A DNA stretch of 64,000 nucleotides from Struthio camelus (GCF_040807025.1 NC_090942.1:208404640-208468639); one strand, 5' to 3'; positions 12,541 to 26,514 are shown, counted from the first letter of the stretch. Notes: generated by a model from the letters alone, not told the origin. Numbers and translations: made by a program.

Positions 12541-13700
12541 TGAAGAATGTCCCTTGAATGCGAGTGTGGTGTCTGTTTTTAAAACCAAATCTTGAAGATA
12601 TCTTTCTCAGAAGTGTCCTTTGCTAGGAATTTTTGAGACCTTAAAAATGCTTAACTGGCACTGTTGCTTGCTGATAGTATGACTGTCTTGTGTGACAAAC
12701 GTTAGAAAGAATGACTGGTTTTTTGTTTGTTTTTTGAGCCCTGGGTGGGGGCATGCTAATTTGCATATTAAGTATTGATCATGGGTTATGCCACAGTTCT
12801 CGGCTCCTTGTGGAGATAAAGGCCTTAAATTCATTTTTTGTTCGGTACCCACGCAGTGGTATGGCATTTGATGGTAGACCCTCTTAAAGCAGAAAGGTAT
12901 AGAGCATATGGCTGCATATGCAGTATGGCTGAAAACTAATTACCTGTACTTCAGATGGTTAACATAAATACTCTTTAGTACAGTAAGGCAGCTTCAAATT
13001 TTTATTACAACTTAGACTTTGAATTGCTTTGTATAAGAAGTGCAATTTATATTTTAAAAGGGAAAGCTGGAAAGACTTAGTTTCAAGACTACCTTTGCTT
13101 CTTATGTGTTTTAGACTGGAAGCATTCACAGCATGATTTTTTTTTTTTTTTTGTAAATCACCTTGGAAGTATTTCATAATGTAAGGCCAAAAGAGAAAAT
13201 TAAATGATAGGTGTTTGACCTGTATGTAACACCTATAAATTTTAACCTAGTTACTCATGTATTGAGTCCAGTAACTGCTGTGGCTGCCCTTTTAGGCATG
13301 CAGTATTAGCGGCAACCTTTAAATGCAGTAAAAGTTTGTTACTCTACCCTCTTGCCCAAGAGGTTGAATACCGCTCTTGAGGAGGAAGGAGATTTCAATG
13401 AGTAAGTAGAAAATCTGAAATAAAATAAGAAAAACAAGCATTTCTAACTTCTACTTTATTATATAATTATGTTAATTAGACTGTGATAATGCCACAAGAC
13501 TCCAGTCACTTATCAAGGCTTTGATGTGCCAAATGTTTCAAGAGCTTGAAAAAAACTAGATAGTATAAGCTAGGCATGACTTGAAGATCTTTGCCTCAGG
13601 GAAATGACTTCTATTTTGCACATCCCTTATTCAGACTGACAAGTGTGAGGTTTTCCTGTTCTTAAGGAAAATTTATTCCCAAGATCAATAATTACTTCAC

Positions 13701-13765
13701 AGTGAGGGGGGGAAGGGGAAGAGTTGAGGAGAAAGAGGAGGGGAGAAATAATGGAGGAAGTGGGA
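13701..13765 (+). repeat. Purine-rich G/A tract
   Basis: About 65 bases are almost all purine on the + strand, with a G7 run near its start (GAGGGGGGGAAGGGG type sequence). It is a possible triplex-forming or G-rich structure. No function can be assigned. Confidence 0.7.
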
Positions 13766-13872
13766 CAAAGTAGTGGTGTGTGTCCATGCTCTTGTTGTAC
13801 TAGAGAGAACTGTTCTTGCTACTCTCCAGAGTAGGTTGCTGTTCAGGGTGCAGGAGGTAATGCCAGTCAGTG

Positions 13873-13898
13873 GTAAAACTATCCATGGATAGTTTTAC
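13873..13898. repeat. Perfect 26-bp palindrome
   Basis: The 26 bases read identically on both strands and are centred on CCATGG. There is no spacer, so the structure is a true palindrome rather than a stem-loop. It lies between the proximal and distal poly(A) signals and could fold in RNA if the long 3'UTR is made. Confidence 0.95.
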
Positions 13899-14695
13899 AA
13901 GTCACTGAATATAGTGCAGTTGAACATGGGAAGTTTGATTCTGTCCAAGTGGGGAAAAAAAACCACTGAAACAGAAATCAGCTCAGATACTTTTAGATCG
14001 CTGTGCTTGTACAGTGGCTAGTGTCTATGCACATGTAAACACATGCGCTAAATATTTTTGCAGTCTTTCTCGAGAAAGTACTTAATTTTAGACCTCATGT
14101 CAACTACAACAGTTCTCTTAAGTGTTACAAGTTATCGATTTGCATTGCTGATAATTCTGATTTCACCCTTAGCAAGCGTGCCTTTCATTTGGAAATTGCC
14201 CTATAAAACTACAGGAAAATCAGTGCCAGAATGAGAGTAACTTCAAGAGTCCCAAGATCCACTGGTAGAATAGGCCCCTAAAATGCACAGGATAAAGATG
14301 CACCAAATAACTTGCTCCAAGGAAAGTATTCCTGTATACTAAATCACTGCAAGGGCACTGATTCTGAAATGAATGCCTAAAATTCACTGCAATGGCTATC
14401 CTTGCTTAGTATAGTTAGCCCCTGTTATACTGGGAAATTCTCTTTCCGGAAGTCTTGAACTACAGGTTAGAAGTTAAATGTTTTATAGTGTGATTTAAAA
14501 AAAAATCATTTTTTAGGTAATTGCGAACTGTTGTGAATTCAATTTAAACCGGTTGGTCCTAGAGGATGGTATTGGTGTCTGACAGTAGGAGTAATGCATC
14601 CACCAATCCAGGTGGTCAAGAACTTACCGTTAAGGTATAGGACACTGTGTGATGTATCATTTGTATCTCTGTTAAGGTTTTACCAGTATTCCTAT

Positions 14696-14701
14696 AATAA
14701 A
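14696..14701 (+). terminator. DCUN1D5: Poly(A) signal AATAAA, distal candidate
   Basis: A second AATAAA is followed 20-40 bases later by TTGGTTGTGTGTGTG, a very typical GU-rich downstream element. On the + strand the only upstream gene is DCUN1D5, so this may end a 2.4-kb 3'UTR form. A third AATAAA at 15882-15887, with a T-rich tract after 15930, could mark a still longer form. Attribution to DCUN1D5 is inference. Confidence 0.45.
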
Positions 14702-15334
14702 TCCATGTTTCAGGGATTTATGACTTGGTTGTGTGTGTGATTGAAAATCATCAGTTACTGTAAAGCTTTGACTGGGAGTGAATGTATTTAAACTACTTAA
14801 AATCAATATAGTTTTTCAAATTTGAATGAAATAGGATTTTAAGTTATGTTTATGTGCTCAAAACTGCAATCAGATTTATTGTTTAAATGTGAACTAATGG
14901 CTTGTACAGTTTCATTGTGAGCTGATCACTTTTATTAGCTGTCTTTTATTAAACCACCTTACAGCTTACTGTGGATAAGTGCCAAAAGCTATTTATTTTT
15001 TTAAATTTTTGCATGTCCACAAGCCAAAATCAAGTTCAGCTAAAAGCTTTCTTTAGCCTTTGAATTTTAATTGCGCTTTGCTCAGGTGCGTTTCAGTTTA
15101 TTGAGTTAAAGACACCTTATTTTCAATATTTTAAAAAGTTCACTGGTGAAATATGCTGCCACAGTTATGACAATAATAAAAGTGAAGGTGAACTGTCTTC
15201 CAAAACAAAATGATAGTGGTGTCTATCTTGATGTTATAAATTTCACTTAAATCTCATCCTCATTTCTTGATATCAATTCTCCTTAACATAGCTAATTTTT
15301 TAAGACAACTAAGTTTGAGGTTTTTGTTCTTGTT

Positions 15335-15354
15335 TTCTCTCTCTCTCTCTCTCT
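15335..15354 (+). repeat. CT dinucleotide run
   Basis: A short (CT)n microsatellite lies on the + strand. Confidence 0.85.
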
Positions 15355-15490
15355 TGCTCCCTGAAAATACCCATTTGTTCATGGAAAAAGCCATACTGGT
15401 AGGTTGGAATGTAATATTTCTTCTATGTAAAAATGTGATTTTTTTTTTTTGAATTAAACAGTCATGTATGTTTATTTGTTTGTCTTTAAC

Positions 15491-15525
15491 TATATATATA
15501 TATATATACACACACACACATATAT
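15491..15525. repeat. Compound TA/CA microsatellite
   Basis: A run of TA repeats passes into CA repeats and back to TATATA. Compound tracts of this kind are often length-polymorphic. Confidence 0.9.
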
Positions 15526-18500
15526 GGTTCCAATCTAATTTATCTTTATCATTTAAAGATCTAATTCTTTACTAACGGCTGTAATTTCACATTTCTATAT
15601 AGTTGAGTTTATTTTTTGCATTTGAGATTCGTATAGACACAAACTTGGTACCAATCACAGATGGTCCAAAAGGGGGCACTGTGGTCTATATTTGAATTGT
15701 TAAGATTTTTCACCTCTGTCAAAAGCTTTGAGCTGATATATTGATACTGACTACACAAAAATTACAAAAGGGACCATAAGTTTAATGTTTCTAATGTTTT
15801 GTTCATTTCTTTTTAAGCTAATGAACAGTTCTTTCAATGTGAAGTGTACAACCTTGTACAAGTTTAGCTTTAAGTATCGCAAATAAAAATGTTATGTAAT
15901 AGGGCAGAAAACTTATGCTGCCTCTTTTAGTTTTTTTTTGTATACACATAATTGTTTGTAAAATCACTGAGACTTAATTACCGCAGAATGGGCCAATCTG
16001 ATTTTTAATACAACCTTACTGAATAACTTCTTTGCTTTTCTGCATACTTTAGAAAGTAGAACCTGATCTAAACTGGGATCAAACAGGCCAGCAGCATCCT
16101 TGATTCTGTATTATTAGATGTTATTAATATTTCATATTATTAGATGCTGATAGAACTTACTGGTTCTAGTAATTAACTTGTATGAATAATTCATTGGGTC
16201 AGCCCTGTTCCAAAAACCTATTGCAGTGCATGGGAATGAAAAGAGAAGGATCTTTTTTCCTACATCTCTTGCATCATTCATCACTTTTGGGGAAATGTCA
16301 TGGCTAACTTGGTGTTTTCTAGTGTACTCTTCCATTTGTTCTTTCAGAGCCCACTACAGAAAGGATTAAAGCCATCATTCCTGCCATGTTTGAGTTGATG
16401 CCACTGTTACCTTGTAAATATCACTTGTTCTGTAAATTGACATTTCCTCGTGGCTGAGGTCCAGTACCATACTTGCATCAGCACACCCATTTCTATCTAG
16501 AGAGCATCAATCCATCTCAGTCCTAAAGTAAGGCAGGTTTGTTGTCTCCGCAGTTCTGGTTTCGTCCTATTCTCATAGTGAAGTCCCTGTTGTCCTCCTG
16601 AGTCAGCAGGATGTTTAGGTGTGGGCAAACCACACATCTCATATCTGAATGTGTAAGAGATGGCAACAGTTCATTTAGCCCTATCTTCTGTACTATCTGT
16701 TTTGTGTTGAAATGGATTTTTTTCTGTCCCCGTGATAAAGGAGGACACTTAGGTGGGCGTATTAAAGACTGTATGTGTACTCATTATTTTGTATATCAGT
16801 TTATCTGAACTCCTAGTTACATTCTTCCTGCAGTTTTTATCTTAGTTTACCAGAATATGTCATTTCCCAAATATTAGAATCTCCTTGTCTTCATTTCCTG
16901 ATCAAAATTATTCTCTTGAACAGTAACTCACCATCAAAGCAGTGATGGAAGATGTAGGCTAATGAATCTGTCTGTTTTATAGTTCTTATAGTGGACAGAA
17001 TTTTATTTAAATCATCTGAGTCCTTTATCTTGATCAAAGTTGTTTCTTTTGAATGACTTTATAAAAATCTTACGGTTGTGTCTCCTGCTGTGGTTCTTGA
17101 AACTGCGCCAATTGAGAAAGGCGATTCATTTTTTAAATATCGGGTTATTTGAGAAAGCTTTACTGTAATTTTTGTGGTAATTTAAATTGGAAAAAAACTA
17201 AATGGTGGATATAATTTGTTGCCTACTAACTGTTAGGAACTTACTGTGAAATTATGTTTCGCACTCAAAAATCACTATTCACCTCTGAATCAATTTTCCA
17301 ATGTAAAGGAAGATGAAATATTAGTATCCTATGATGTAATGCCTTTTAATAAGTACAATTTATAAGGAAATATATGATAAGCTTCAGCATATACTATTAT
17401 GTTGTCTCATCCACCTGGCCAATATGCTTCAATTTGAACATGGAAAAATTGCTGTCCCTGATACCTGAATGAAGAATTCAGAACACATCTGAATAAATGA
17501 TTATTCTTCCTTAGGAATATAGTCACTTAAAAATTTTGCAGAAAACAACCATTTAAAGAGTAATGCTAGCTGTATACCGAGTAGGTCCTTTACATAACTG
17601 TCATTTGTCCCCGATTTATTATCCTTATCTATAGTAATTTGAGGTATTGATTCTACTTCCACAAATATACAAATCATTATAGAAAACAATTTACTCTCTA
17701 ACAGGTTTTTGACTTTTGCATCAGGCCTGAAGAAGTGATAGAAAGACCAATGCTGGGGTTGCAAGGAATTGGCATGGATACTGACACTGTGATTTTTGCC
17801 ATAATGTGAAATATCAATTCTTCATAGCATACAGTGGGAAAAATGGGAAATAGATTTGAAAGTAAAATACACTCAAATTCTGCCACTTTTTTCGTATTAT
17901 TTCCCTACTTATTTGTTTAACCTGGGGAAAATTCTGTTCTTTCTGGAGCAGTGAGTTTAAGTAATTGACTATTAGTGATGAACTCTTAGGGCCGCACAGG
18001 ATGATAAAAAGCAGAACAGTAGTGTGTGCATATGTATGTGTGTACTACATGTATGTGTATATAATGCCCCATCTGATGTTCAAGCTGGTAGAAATTGCCC
18101 AGGAAGAGTTTGAGAGTGGAGAGACAATCTGGGTCATTACATCTTCCTCTCTCCACCCTCCTCCCCATGTTTTTCTATAAAATATGTACACTGACTAGTC
18201 ACCTTTCTGACCTGTGCAAATCACAATCTCTGTGGAGGTTTTCCCGCCTTTGAAAGGGTCTGTCACTGGAGCTCATTTAAAGTTTTGATAGTGAAATGCA
18301 GTTCCCTTCCTGTACCTTCAACAGGTTTATTCAAGACGCATTGACTTTTAAGTACCTCTTTTCCTATGTATCTGTGGGTTTTTTGTTTTCTTTTTTGGGG
18401 AGGGGGAGGGTGTTAGTGGCTAATTTTTTCCTCCTTTTCTCCCTGGGATGACAATTACTGGCATGATAGTCTACTGTAGAAAAATGTTTGCATATAATCA

Positions 18501-21500
18501 GAGATGCCAAACCTGATGTTCATAGGAAGGCAGTACTGATGCTTAGGTGAAGCATGAGGGTACTTCCATGCCAAGACCCTTTACTCTTTGCCAATGTTTC
18601 TGATGCTTTTCTTAATTGTTTATAGAACTGTGAATTTCTGTCATGTATTAAATCATGCAAGAATATTGCAGTGTCTCTCCTATACACCTGTATATATATG
18701 CTGTACTGAAGTTCATTACAGTGTATAATTGTTAAATGAAATACTTATGACTTTAAAGATGCAAGGTGTTGCAGTTTCTGGAGCTCTTGCATGTATTTTT
18801 GCAATGACTATGATGCATAGCTAAATGGAAAACTACTGGTCGCTCCTGAAATCATAGGAAAGTATCTTAAGTGTCTGTAGTATTTTACAAGCAGTGAATA
18901 AGCTTCAAAAATGGTTTCATTTACCCTTTTTTTTTTTTTTTGATGGTCATCTTCAATTTTCTGAAATATCACCTTTGATCAGGAAACCTGTGCATAGTCC
19001 TTATTTAGTAACAGAAAGGATATTATTTTTCTATTGGCTTGAGAGTTTGGGGTGGGTTGGGCTGGTATTATATTAGAATACAAGGCTTCAGTTTCATTCT
19101 ACCAGGCACGATGTTGCTAATAAAATTATGGTCGCAACCTAAAGACCTTACTGCCTTACAAATAAATACTGTGCTTATGCTTTGCATGGTGCTCATCTTT
19201 TAAATAGAACATTCCTGCAATCAATACTAAACGTATTTCCATTTAAATATATCCTCTCTAGTTGCTCAATATTCTTTAAAAATGTGATCTTAAACTGATG
19301 ACTGACTTTCCAGTATTAACGTTACCAGTACAAGAGAGAAAATCACCTCCTTGTTCCTATTTATTACTCTTTGTTTATATCTTTCTTGAATGTTTGGCCA
19401 CCTTTGCCTCAAAGATTTGATTTCTGTTGCCATAGTTCAAATCTACATATGATTCCAATCAAGTTGTACAGATGTATTGGTTAAATTTTGCCCCTTTATA
19501 GCCCTTTGGAAGTAAATAAGAGGGGCCCGGTTCTCCAAACATACTTTAGATTTCATTCTCACAGAATTAGGTTCCTTATCATAGACAAGACATTCATTTT
19601 AGACTCCTCTCATGCAGATCTTGAAATGGTTGCTCCCTGAATTTTCTGCTATCTCTGAAAATGATGATTGCCTTAATTACAAGCTAAAACAGTAAGTACT
19701 CATTCATAAGCTGCTTCTGCCTCGAAACACCTGGTGGAAAACAGAGGGAGTGCTCATATTTAGGTTGAATTGATGGCCAATTCTGTGTGCACTATTTCAA
19801 GCTATAGTGTAAGTAATGTAAAGTTGATTATATTTCTGTTAAGTTCTTCTTTGTTTTATCTTGTGGGCAGTAGAAAAAGAAAGATTACTGTAGATTGTAG
19901 GAAATAGATTGCCTTTATGCATAATTGCAAAGATTTGGAAATCGTGGTGCATAGTAAACTGTGGAGAAATGTAAGAAAGCCTGTGGGAGCATGAGGCAGT
20001 GTCCGAGATGCTTATCTTTTGGCTGGCATCTTACATAAAGAAAATTACTTGGTCTAGATTTTCAGATTTTGCATGTATCTTTATGTGGATGCCTAACATG
20101 CTACACAGAGGGACATATGCTACATAGTGGCATATGATCCCCAGAGATTATCAACTTCTGGCAGAGGTGATGTAGAGTTAGGAACTGGCGAGCAATGCAT
20201 ATGCACCCAGCAAAAGTTTCTTCCAGTGTCTCTGGATGTTATGGCAATGTGACATGGCAATGCTTGCTAGTTAATCTGAAAGGAAAAAACATTGCAGCAG
20301 CCATTTCATATGCAAATAAATCTCTGCTTAAAGACCCTGACCATATGAAGTAGGACTAGATTTAACCAGCTTTAGTAGATTTTAGGATTTTTTTGTAAGC
20401 TGAAATCACCTTTTAACTTGGGACTTTTTGAGCTGCTATTTGGGGGTTGCAGTTAGCATTATGATTTTTCAACTTTAAGTGTTTTCATGCAATATATAAC
20501 CTATTTGGTAAACAAGGAAGTCATCATGGTTTTCCATAATGATGTGGTGACAGTAAAATATAGTTGCTGGAAAACAGAAGGGTATGTTTTTTATGTCCAA
20601 AACTACCACTTCTGTTCTTAAAGCACTTTATAATCATTATTAAGTGAAATTTCACTGTGTACTATTGTAGTTACAAAGTTATTTTTCCTTTAAATAGGTT
20701 GTGATATGCCAGAGCCTACAAGGCAAGTCCCTGGCAGATCGGGAGCCTGTAGCAGTCACCTGCTCTAACCTTTACAGTCCTGTCAAAGCTTGGATGGGTT
20801 TTATGCTTGCAAGAAGGTGAAATGAATGGACTTTGATACAGCTGTACAGATGGGATTGTGCTGCACATTTATCCACTAATTCTATAGTTGACATCGCGCT
20901 ATACATAATTTATCTAAGAAAGCTTTGCCTAAATAGAGATTTTGGCTAGAAAATTGTTTATTGGCTTTTTCAAAAAGCAGAGGGAAGCTAAATGTTAAGA
21001 TTTGGGGGAAAAAATAGAATGTCAAAAACATATGTACTTATTGTTGTTACTAAATGTTCCTTATTGGTACAAACATTGCCTACATTTGTGTGTAGATGAA
21101 CTGTGGTGAGTTAGCAACATGTCAGAAAAACTAAACTTACTATTTTATACAAACATCTCTTTGTCTACAAACCTGTACAAATATTAGAAACAACACATGC
21201 CTACTGAAGTCTCCTCCTACCCCACATTTGCTCAAGTTGTGTATTTTTCTGGTGTATAGCTATTGTTGAATGGAAAAATCCTGAAGAAAACCTTTGGAAG
21301 ACCAAAATAAAGATGAGAAACTGTGACTAGAGGCAAAAGTGTCTTATTGTATATACCATTCTACTGAAGACTTTGGTTTGAGAATTATATAGTTGAAAGT
21401 TAAGCTTCAGAAACAAAATACAATGAACTACAGTACAATATTCCAACCCATGTAGCACTGTAGGATGTTGTGAACATCATGGTGACATTATCCTTGTACA

Positions 21501-22461
21501 GTTAATAGGAAAATCCTATTTCTTTCCCTCGTTTCAGGAAAAGACATTAGTGGTTCAGTAATCTTTCAAGGAAATGTTTAAATCTGACTACAATAAAAGC
21601 TTAAAAAAGAATAGAAAAACAAATGTTACATCACAATTCCACCTTGGATCTAGTCTTTCTCATTTTCTCCCTGCGTAAAGAATCTAGTGCAGAAAATGTG
21701 CAAAGCCAGTACAAAGTAATGGTTTCTCACATGAGTGGCAAAAGTAAATCTAGCTGTGAAAATCTTGATATATAGATTTCAAGTAAAGATATCCGAAGAA
21801 AGAGACTAAGGGCAGAGACGGTATTAACAAGTTGGTACTTGGAAGAATATTGGATCAATTGGTTTCTAGCTAGAGTAAGAAAAGTTTCCAGTTGGACTAA
21901 GAATCTATTATAAATGTTTTGAAGTATTTCAGAATTTCTGCTGGTGGCATTGATTTGACCTTGAACAATAATTTCAAATTTTTTTCACAAAAGTGAAATG
22001 ACAGATATGTTAAGCTGAAACAAAATGGAAGTTTTTGTTTTGAAATAACCATTTTTTCTCTTAAACTATTAATTGAAAAAATATATTTTGTTTAGAATTG
22101 ATTCACGAGCCCAAAAATTTCAGTAAGAAATGTAAATTTTACATTAAAGTACTTTCTCATGAAAAATTTCTAGCTGGGTAGAACCATATTCATCAGTGAA
22201 AATTTGCATTGGAAAAAAATAGTTTTAATTTTTAAGGAAATCGTGCCTATTTGAAAATAAATTGAGTGTGAACTTCGCTAAATCTATTTGCTAATATCAG
22301 CAACAGGCTCTTACCAGCTTCCAAGGTGGAACTTGCTTGGCAGGAGAAGCTTTCAAGATTAAAGTTTCAGAGAGCAAGACAGATCGAGAACTTGAAGAAG
22401 GATCTAGCTTCAGAAATCACTTGTATAAATTTAACCACAATATAGCAGGAAAGCTTAAAAT

Positions 22462-22906
22462 TTAATAGGGCTACCAAGATGATTAGAGGACTGGAGCACC
22501 TCTCCTAGGAAGAAAGACTGCAAGAGCTGGGCCTGTTCAGCCTGGAGAAGGGAAGGTTGAGAGGCGATCTCATCAACGTGTACAAGTATCTGAAGGGGGA
22601 GTGTCAAGAGGATGAGGCCAATCTCTTCTCCGTGGTGCCCCGCAACAGGACAAGAGGCAGTGGGCAGAAACTGAACCACAGGAAGTTCCATCTGAACCTG
22701 AGCAAAAACTTCTTTCCTGTGAGGGTGACTGAGCATTGGAACAGGTTGCCCAGAGAGGTAGTGGAGTCTCCTTCGCTGGAGATATTCAAAACCCGTCTGG
22801 ATGCGATCCTGGGAAATATGCTCTAGGTGACCCTGCTTGACCAGGGAGGTTGGACTAGATGATCTCCGGAGGTCCCTTCCAACCTAAACGATTCTGTGGT
22901 TCTGTA
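22462..22906 (+). mobile_element. CR1 LINE, 5'-truncated 3' end
   Basis: This is the 3' terminus of a CR1 non-LTR retrotransposon in + orientation. It encodes the C-terminal end of ORF2, with segments [34 protein letters not shown] and the terminal AILGNML, then the CR1 3'UTR (GGTTGGACTAGATGATCTCC) and an ATTCTGTG-type tail. The upstream part of ORF2 is missing, as is usual for CR1. A TAG replaces the usual Tyr codon near 22507. The left boundary is approximate. Confidence 0.93.
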
Positions 22907-23430
22907 ATATATCATGTGGTCATCAGTAATCAAAAGCAAATTGTGGACTACAGTACAGTGTCTGGAAAGAAATATTGTATATCATTAAACACAGCTTCAG
23001 AAGGATTTTCACTATCTAAATAACAATCAATTTCCTGACTCACCATTTGGTTCATCAGTATCAACCAAAAAAATCCTCACCTTAGAGTTCTTGTAGATAA
23101 CAGCATAATATGGACAGCAAAGTGTTTTGCAGTCAAATTCCTAAATTCTTCTCATGTCATGTAACTGTGGAATTTGTTTGAAGCTATTTCATTATAGTAG
23201 TTTTGCAGTCAAACTTGATTATCCTTAGCAATCTGCCCCTTTCTTCTGATTGAATGAGAAAACATTCTATATGCAGCTTCAGCACATGCTGCTCTGTCAC
23301 TGACATTATTACAGTTTATCACACAGAACGTGGATTGTTTTAAATTCAGTGTTTCTTTTTGACAAAGAAATGTCATGGTTTTGACTAATTTGTCATGTGT
23401 AGAACATAAATTATTTTTTTCTGTATGTCT
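22907..23430. other. Spacer between two inverted CR1 copies
   Basis: This AT-rich spacer separates the + strand and minus-strand CR1 ends. No coding or repeat signal is seen in it. Confidence 0.6.
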
Positions 23431-23875
23431 GTGAATCACAGAATCACAGAATGGTTGATGGTAGAAGGGACCCCTGGAGATCATCTAGTCCAACCCCCCT
23501 GCTCAAGCAGGGTCACCCAGAACATGTTGCCCAGGATCGTGTCCAGATGGCTTCTGAATATCTCCAGGGAAGGAGACTCCACAACCTCTCTGGGCAACCT
23601 GTGCCAATGCTCAGTCACCCTCACAGTGTAAAAGTTTCTCCTTAGAGTCAGGTAGACCTTCCTGTGTTTCAGTTTGTGCCCATTACTTCTTTCTTGTCAC
23701 TTGGCACCACGGAAAAGATTTGGACTCTGTCTTCCTTACGCTCTCCTTTTCATATACTTATACACATTGATAAGATCCCCCATCTGCCTTATCTTCTCCA
23801 GGCTGAACACTTGCAGTTCTTTCAGCCCTTCCTCGTATGAGAGATGCTCCAGTCCCTTAATCATCTTAGTAGTGT
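23431..23875 (-). mobile_element. CR1 LINE, 5'-truncated 3' end
   Basis: A second CR1 3' end, in minus orientation, begins with the inverted tail GAATCACAGAATCACAGAAT at about 23432. It runs through the 3'UTR and the last 130 or so codons of ORF2. Several frame breaks and diverged stretches (about 23640-23780) make it older than the 33.9-kb copy. It faces the copy at 22462, with about 525 bp between them. Confidence 0.9.
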
Positions 23876-26514
23876 ATTAAAGGAGACCAATTTTCATGTC
23901 TGTCTTGATTTCTACAACGGGCTTTTATTATTTCTGCCATCAGTGCAACCCACTATAGTAACTAAATTAGAAATCATCGCCCTCCTCTTTCATATTTTCT
24001 TCTTCAAAGAGGAATGTGCCATATTCTAGGGTACTAAAATATAACAGGTTCTTTTCAACTTTAACCAAGAGTAAGAATTTGGAACTTTAAATAAAGCAAC
24101 TTAGCAAATTGACTTTTAGGGAAATCTAACCATAAGAGTTGCAGTGAACACAGCTATTGATTAGCTGATTAAATAATGTTCATTCCATATGCTTTTTGCA
24201 TTTGCTGCAGTACAGCAGCAGGATTTGCCTGTCTGCATTTTTTATACTATGAGTAATTTCTTTAACAATTAGATTCACACCTAAATTCTGGTCCATAGAA
24301 TCTTTTAATGGGACAAGAGCCCATCTGTCTTTAGGATTGTCTCCTTGCAAAAGATATCCCAGAAAATTAATGATGATTAACAGAATCCTGTTACAAACTC
24401 CAAGAAGCCAAAGTCAGAGACTTCCTAGAAGGAAGGATAAGTCTTTTATATATCATTTTAGAAAAAGATATTGGAATGCTGTCTTTAGGCTGTCATGGAT
24501 ATGCAGCTATATCCAAAATCAGATACACAGGAAAACATTCGGGGCAATATTTTCAAACACTCCTTCTAAACCTATTGATAAAAAACTTGCACAAGGCACA
24601 CCTAACTGTGCAATTAACATGAGAAAATGTAGAGATTGAGAAAATGGGAAAAGCAAAGCCTGAGAAAGGTTCTGCAGAGAAAGAGAGGCTATTATTCTGA
24701 AGGGCTAGCTTTACATAAACATTGTGCTGTACCCACAAAGAAATAGTTAAAAAAAGGAAGAAATAATGTCTCACAGTACTTACAATCAGAAGATTTTAAT
24801 ATCTCTTTCTAGCTCTCTGAGTAGGTAAATTTTAGTCATTACAGTGTCTTAAAGAGTGTAATGGAAGCAGATCTGCAAGGTGCTGAGATAGTGCAATAGC
24901 AATCTAGTTTGTTTTGCCCCTGAATTAGACCTTAAAGCTCTTTGTGTAATTGAGAAAAGAAGCTCCTTGTTCTTTCCTGTAGCTATTGGCCCATGAGGCA
25001 TGTTAGGGAGGCCTCAGGAAGACAGCGCTCTCTGGGTATGATGATTTGATATTGCCATTGGAGCCAGCATCTAGATTCACCCAAACGTTTAGGTTTACTT
25101 TAGATACCTATGTCCAACATCTAACCTTACGAATGACTACAGCTCTAAAGGATGCAAGCTTCTGCTCGTTCCAAAACTGTCCAAATATCTGATGATGGAC
25201 ATTCCAGAACTGCTCCATCTGACAGCGCTGAGCAAGCAGACACCTAGATCATGCCTAAACTCTGTGATGGTTCTGGCAGTTGGCACCTATTTTGCTCATA
25301 GGTAAAATATGGGAGGCATCTCAGATTATAGCTAATTGTTTGAGCCATACACAGAAGATGGTCATGAATAGTGAGAAATACTGGTCTTTCTTTTGTCCAG
25401 CAGCCTAGTAAGCAAACGTGGCTTTTACAAGAACCCAAATAAACATCATAAACTTAAATATTCATTTTAGTAGGGCTGGGATTTCAGATGAGTGCCCTCT
25501 CCGCCAAAGGGAGTATAGATACAGTGTAAATCAATTCTTTCCAAATTCTCTTAAAATTCACTTTTTACTCTGACTCATAACATCTCCAGTTCTGTAGAAG
25601 AAATAAGATCTTAACTGACCACATTCAATGTAGTCTGTCAGCTGACTTAACAGACTGGGTGTGAATCAGTGACACTGATATAGTTCATCAGCCTATTCGA
25701 AGCTACTATTCAATGACATGCTGGCTCTGTTTATGAAATACAGCCCAAGGCCTGCACAATTCAGAATCTGAAATAAAAATGGAATTAACAGATTAAAGTA
25801 ATCGTCACAGCCAGGGAAATGAACTGAGAAGCTAGACTATCAGAACTTGCACTCATTTTTTTTTACTTGTAGAAAAATACTGAGAGTAAATCAAAAGCAG
25901 GTTACATATTTTCATATGAGGAATCATATCTTCAAAGTTAGCCCACTTCTGCTACTTAAACTAGCCTATTTTGAGCTAAGTTGGATATCTCAACACTTTG
26001 CTGCACTGTGAATGTTGCTGAAGTGTGAATTTTACTTTCTTATCCGTGTAGGACAAAGTGTTGAATGCTCCTATGACTGCAGCTGATACGTATGATAAGA
26101 GCTAATTTCAAAGAGACTCCTAACTTCACATTGAGCCCTTTTCTCTATATCATCTGGAGCATTTCACCCATGTGGCTTCCCAATAAATATAAGAAACAAA
26201 TTGTTTGTCCTCTAAAATGATATTAGTTCCTTTATCTCATGCAGAATTCTCTCTTTAAAGTAACCTAATTTTTGAAAAGGTCTTTCTTTTTCTGTTTAGA
26301 AGGTGAGTCTTCCCCATTTTTAAAGCAACCATTGCACACGGATCATTGGTTTTAGCCAGGAAGGTCAGGATTCCTGCACAGATTGTTTGGGTACAAGCCA
26401 TTGTTCCAGCTATAGGTTAAAGGGAGACTATGGAAATGTTGTCCTTGAGGTCCGTAGCCTGTTCCTAAGGGAATTTACCCCCTCTCTTTCTTTTTGTTTC
26501 TGTAGAAGCCACCT
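23876..26514. other. Intergenic, nothing assigned
   Basis: No recognised gene lies here. The longest open frame (24337-24639, 100 codons) has no family signature. A faint CACCTAA/TTTAGG-type dispersed motif near 25060-25130 may be an old repeat. Confidence 0.5.

Larger units (their letters stand above)
12541..22461. other. Intergenic stretch downstream of DCUN1D5
   Basis: No exon of a known family is seen here. Simple features are a T16 run (13137-13152), a purine-rich tract (13701-13765), a 26-bp palindrome (13873-13898), a CT run (15335-15354) and a TA/CA microsatellite (15491-15525). The first 2-3.4 kb may be DCUN1D5 3'UTR. The rest, from about 16 kb to 22.46 kb, holds nothing I can assign. 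Confidence 0.6.

Noticed and set aside
24337-24639. 100-codon open frame on the + strand
   Set aside because: No family signature, no splice or promoter context, and basic AT-rich composition typical of chance frames.
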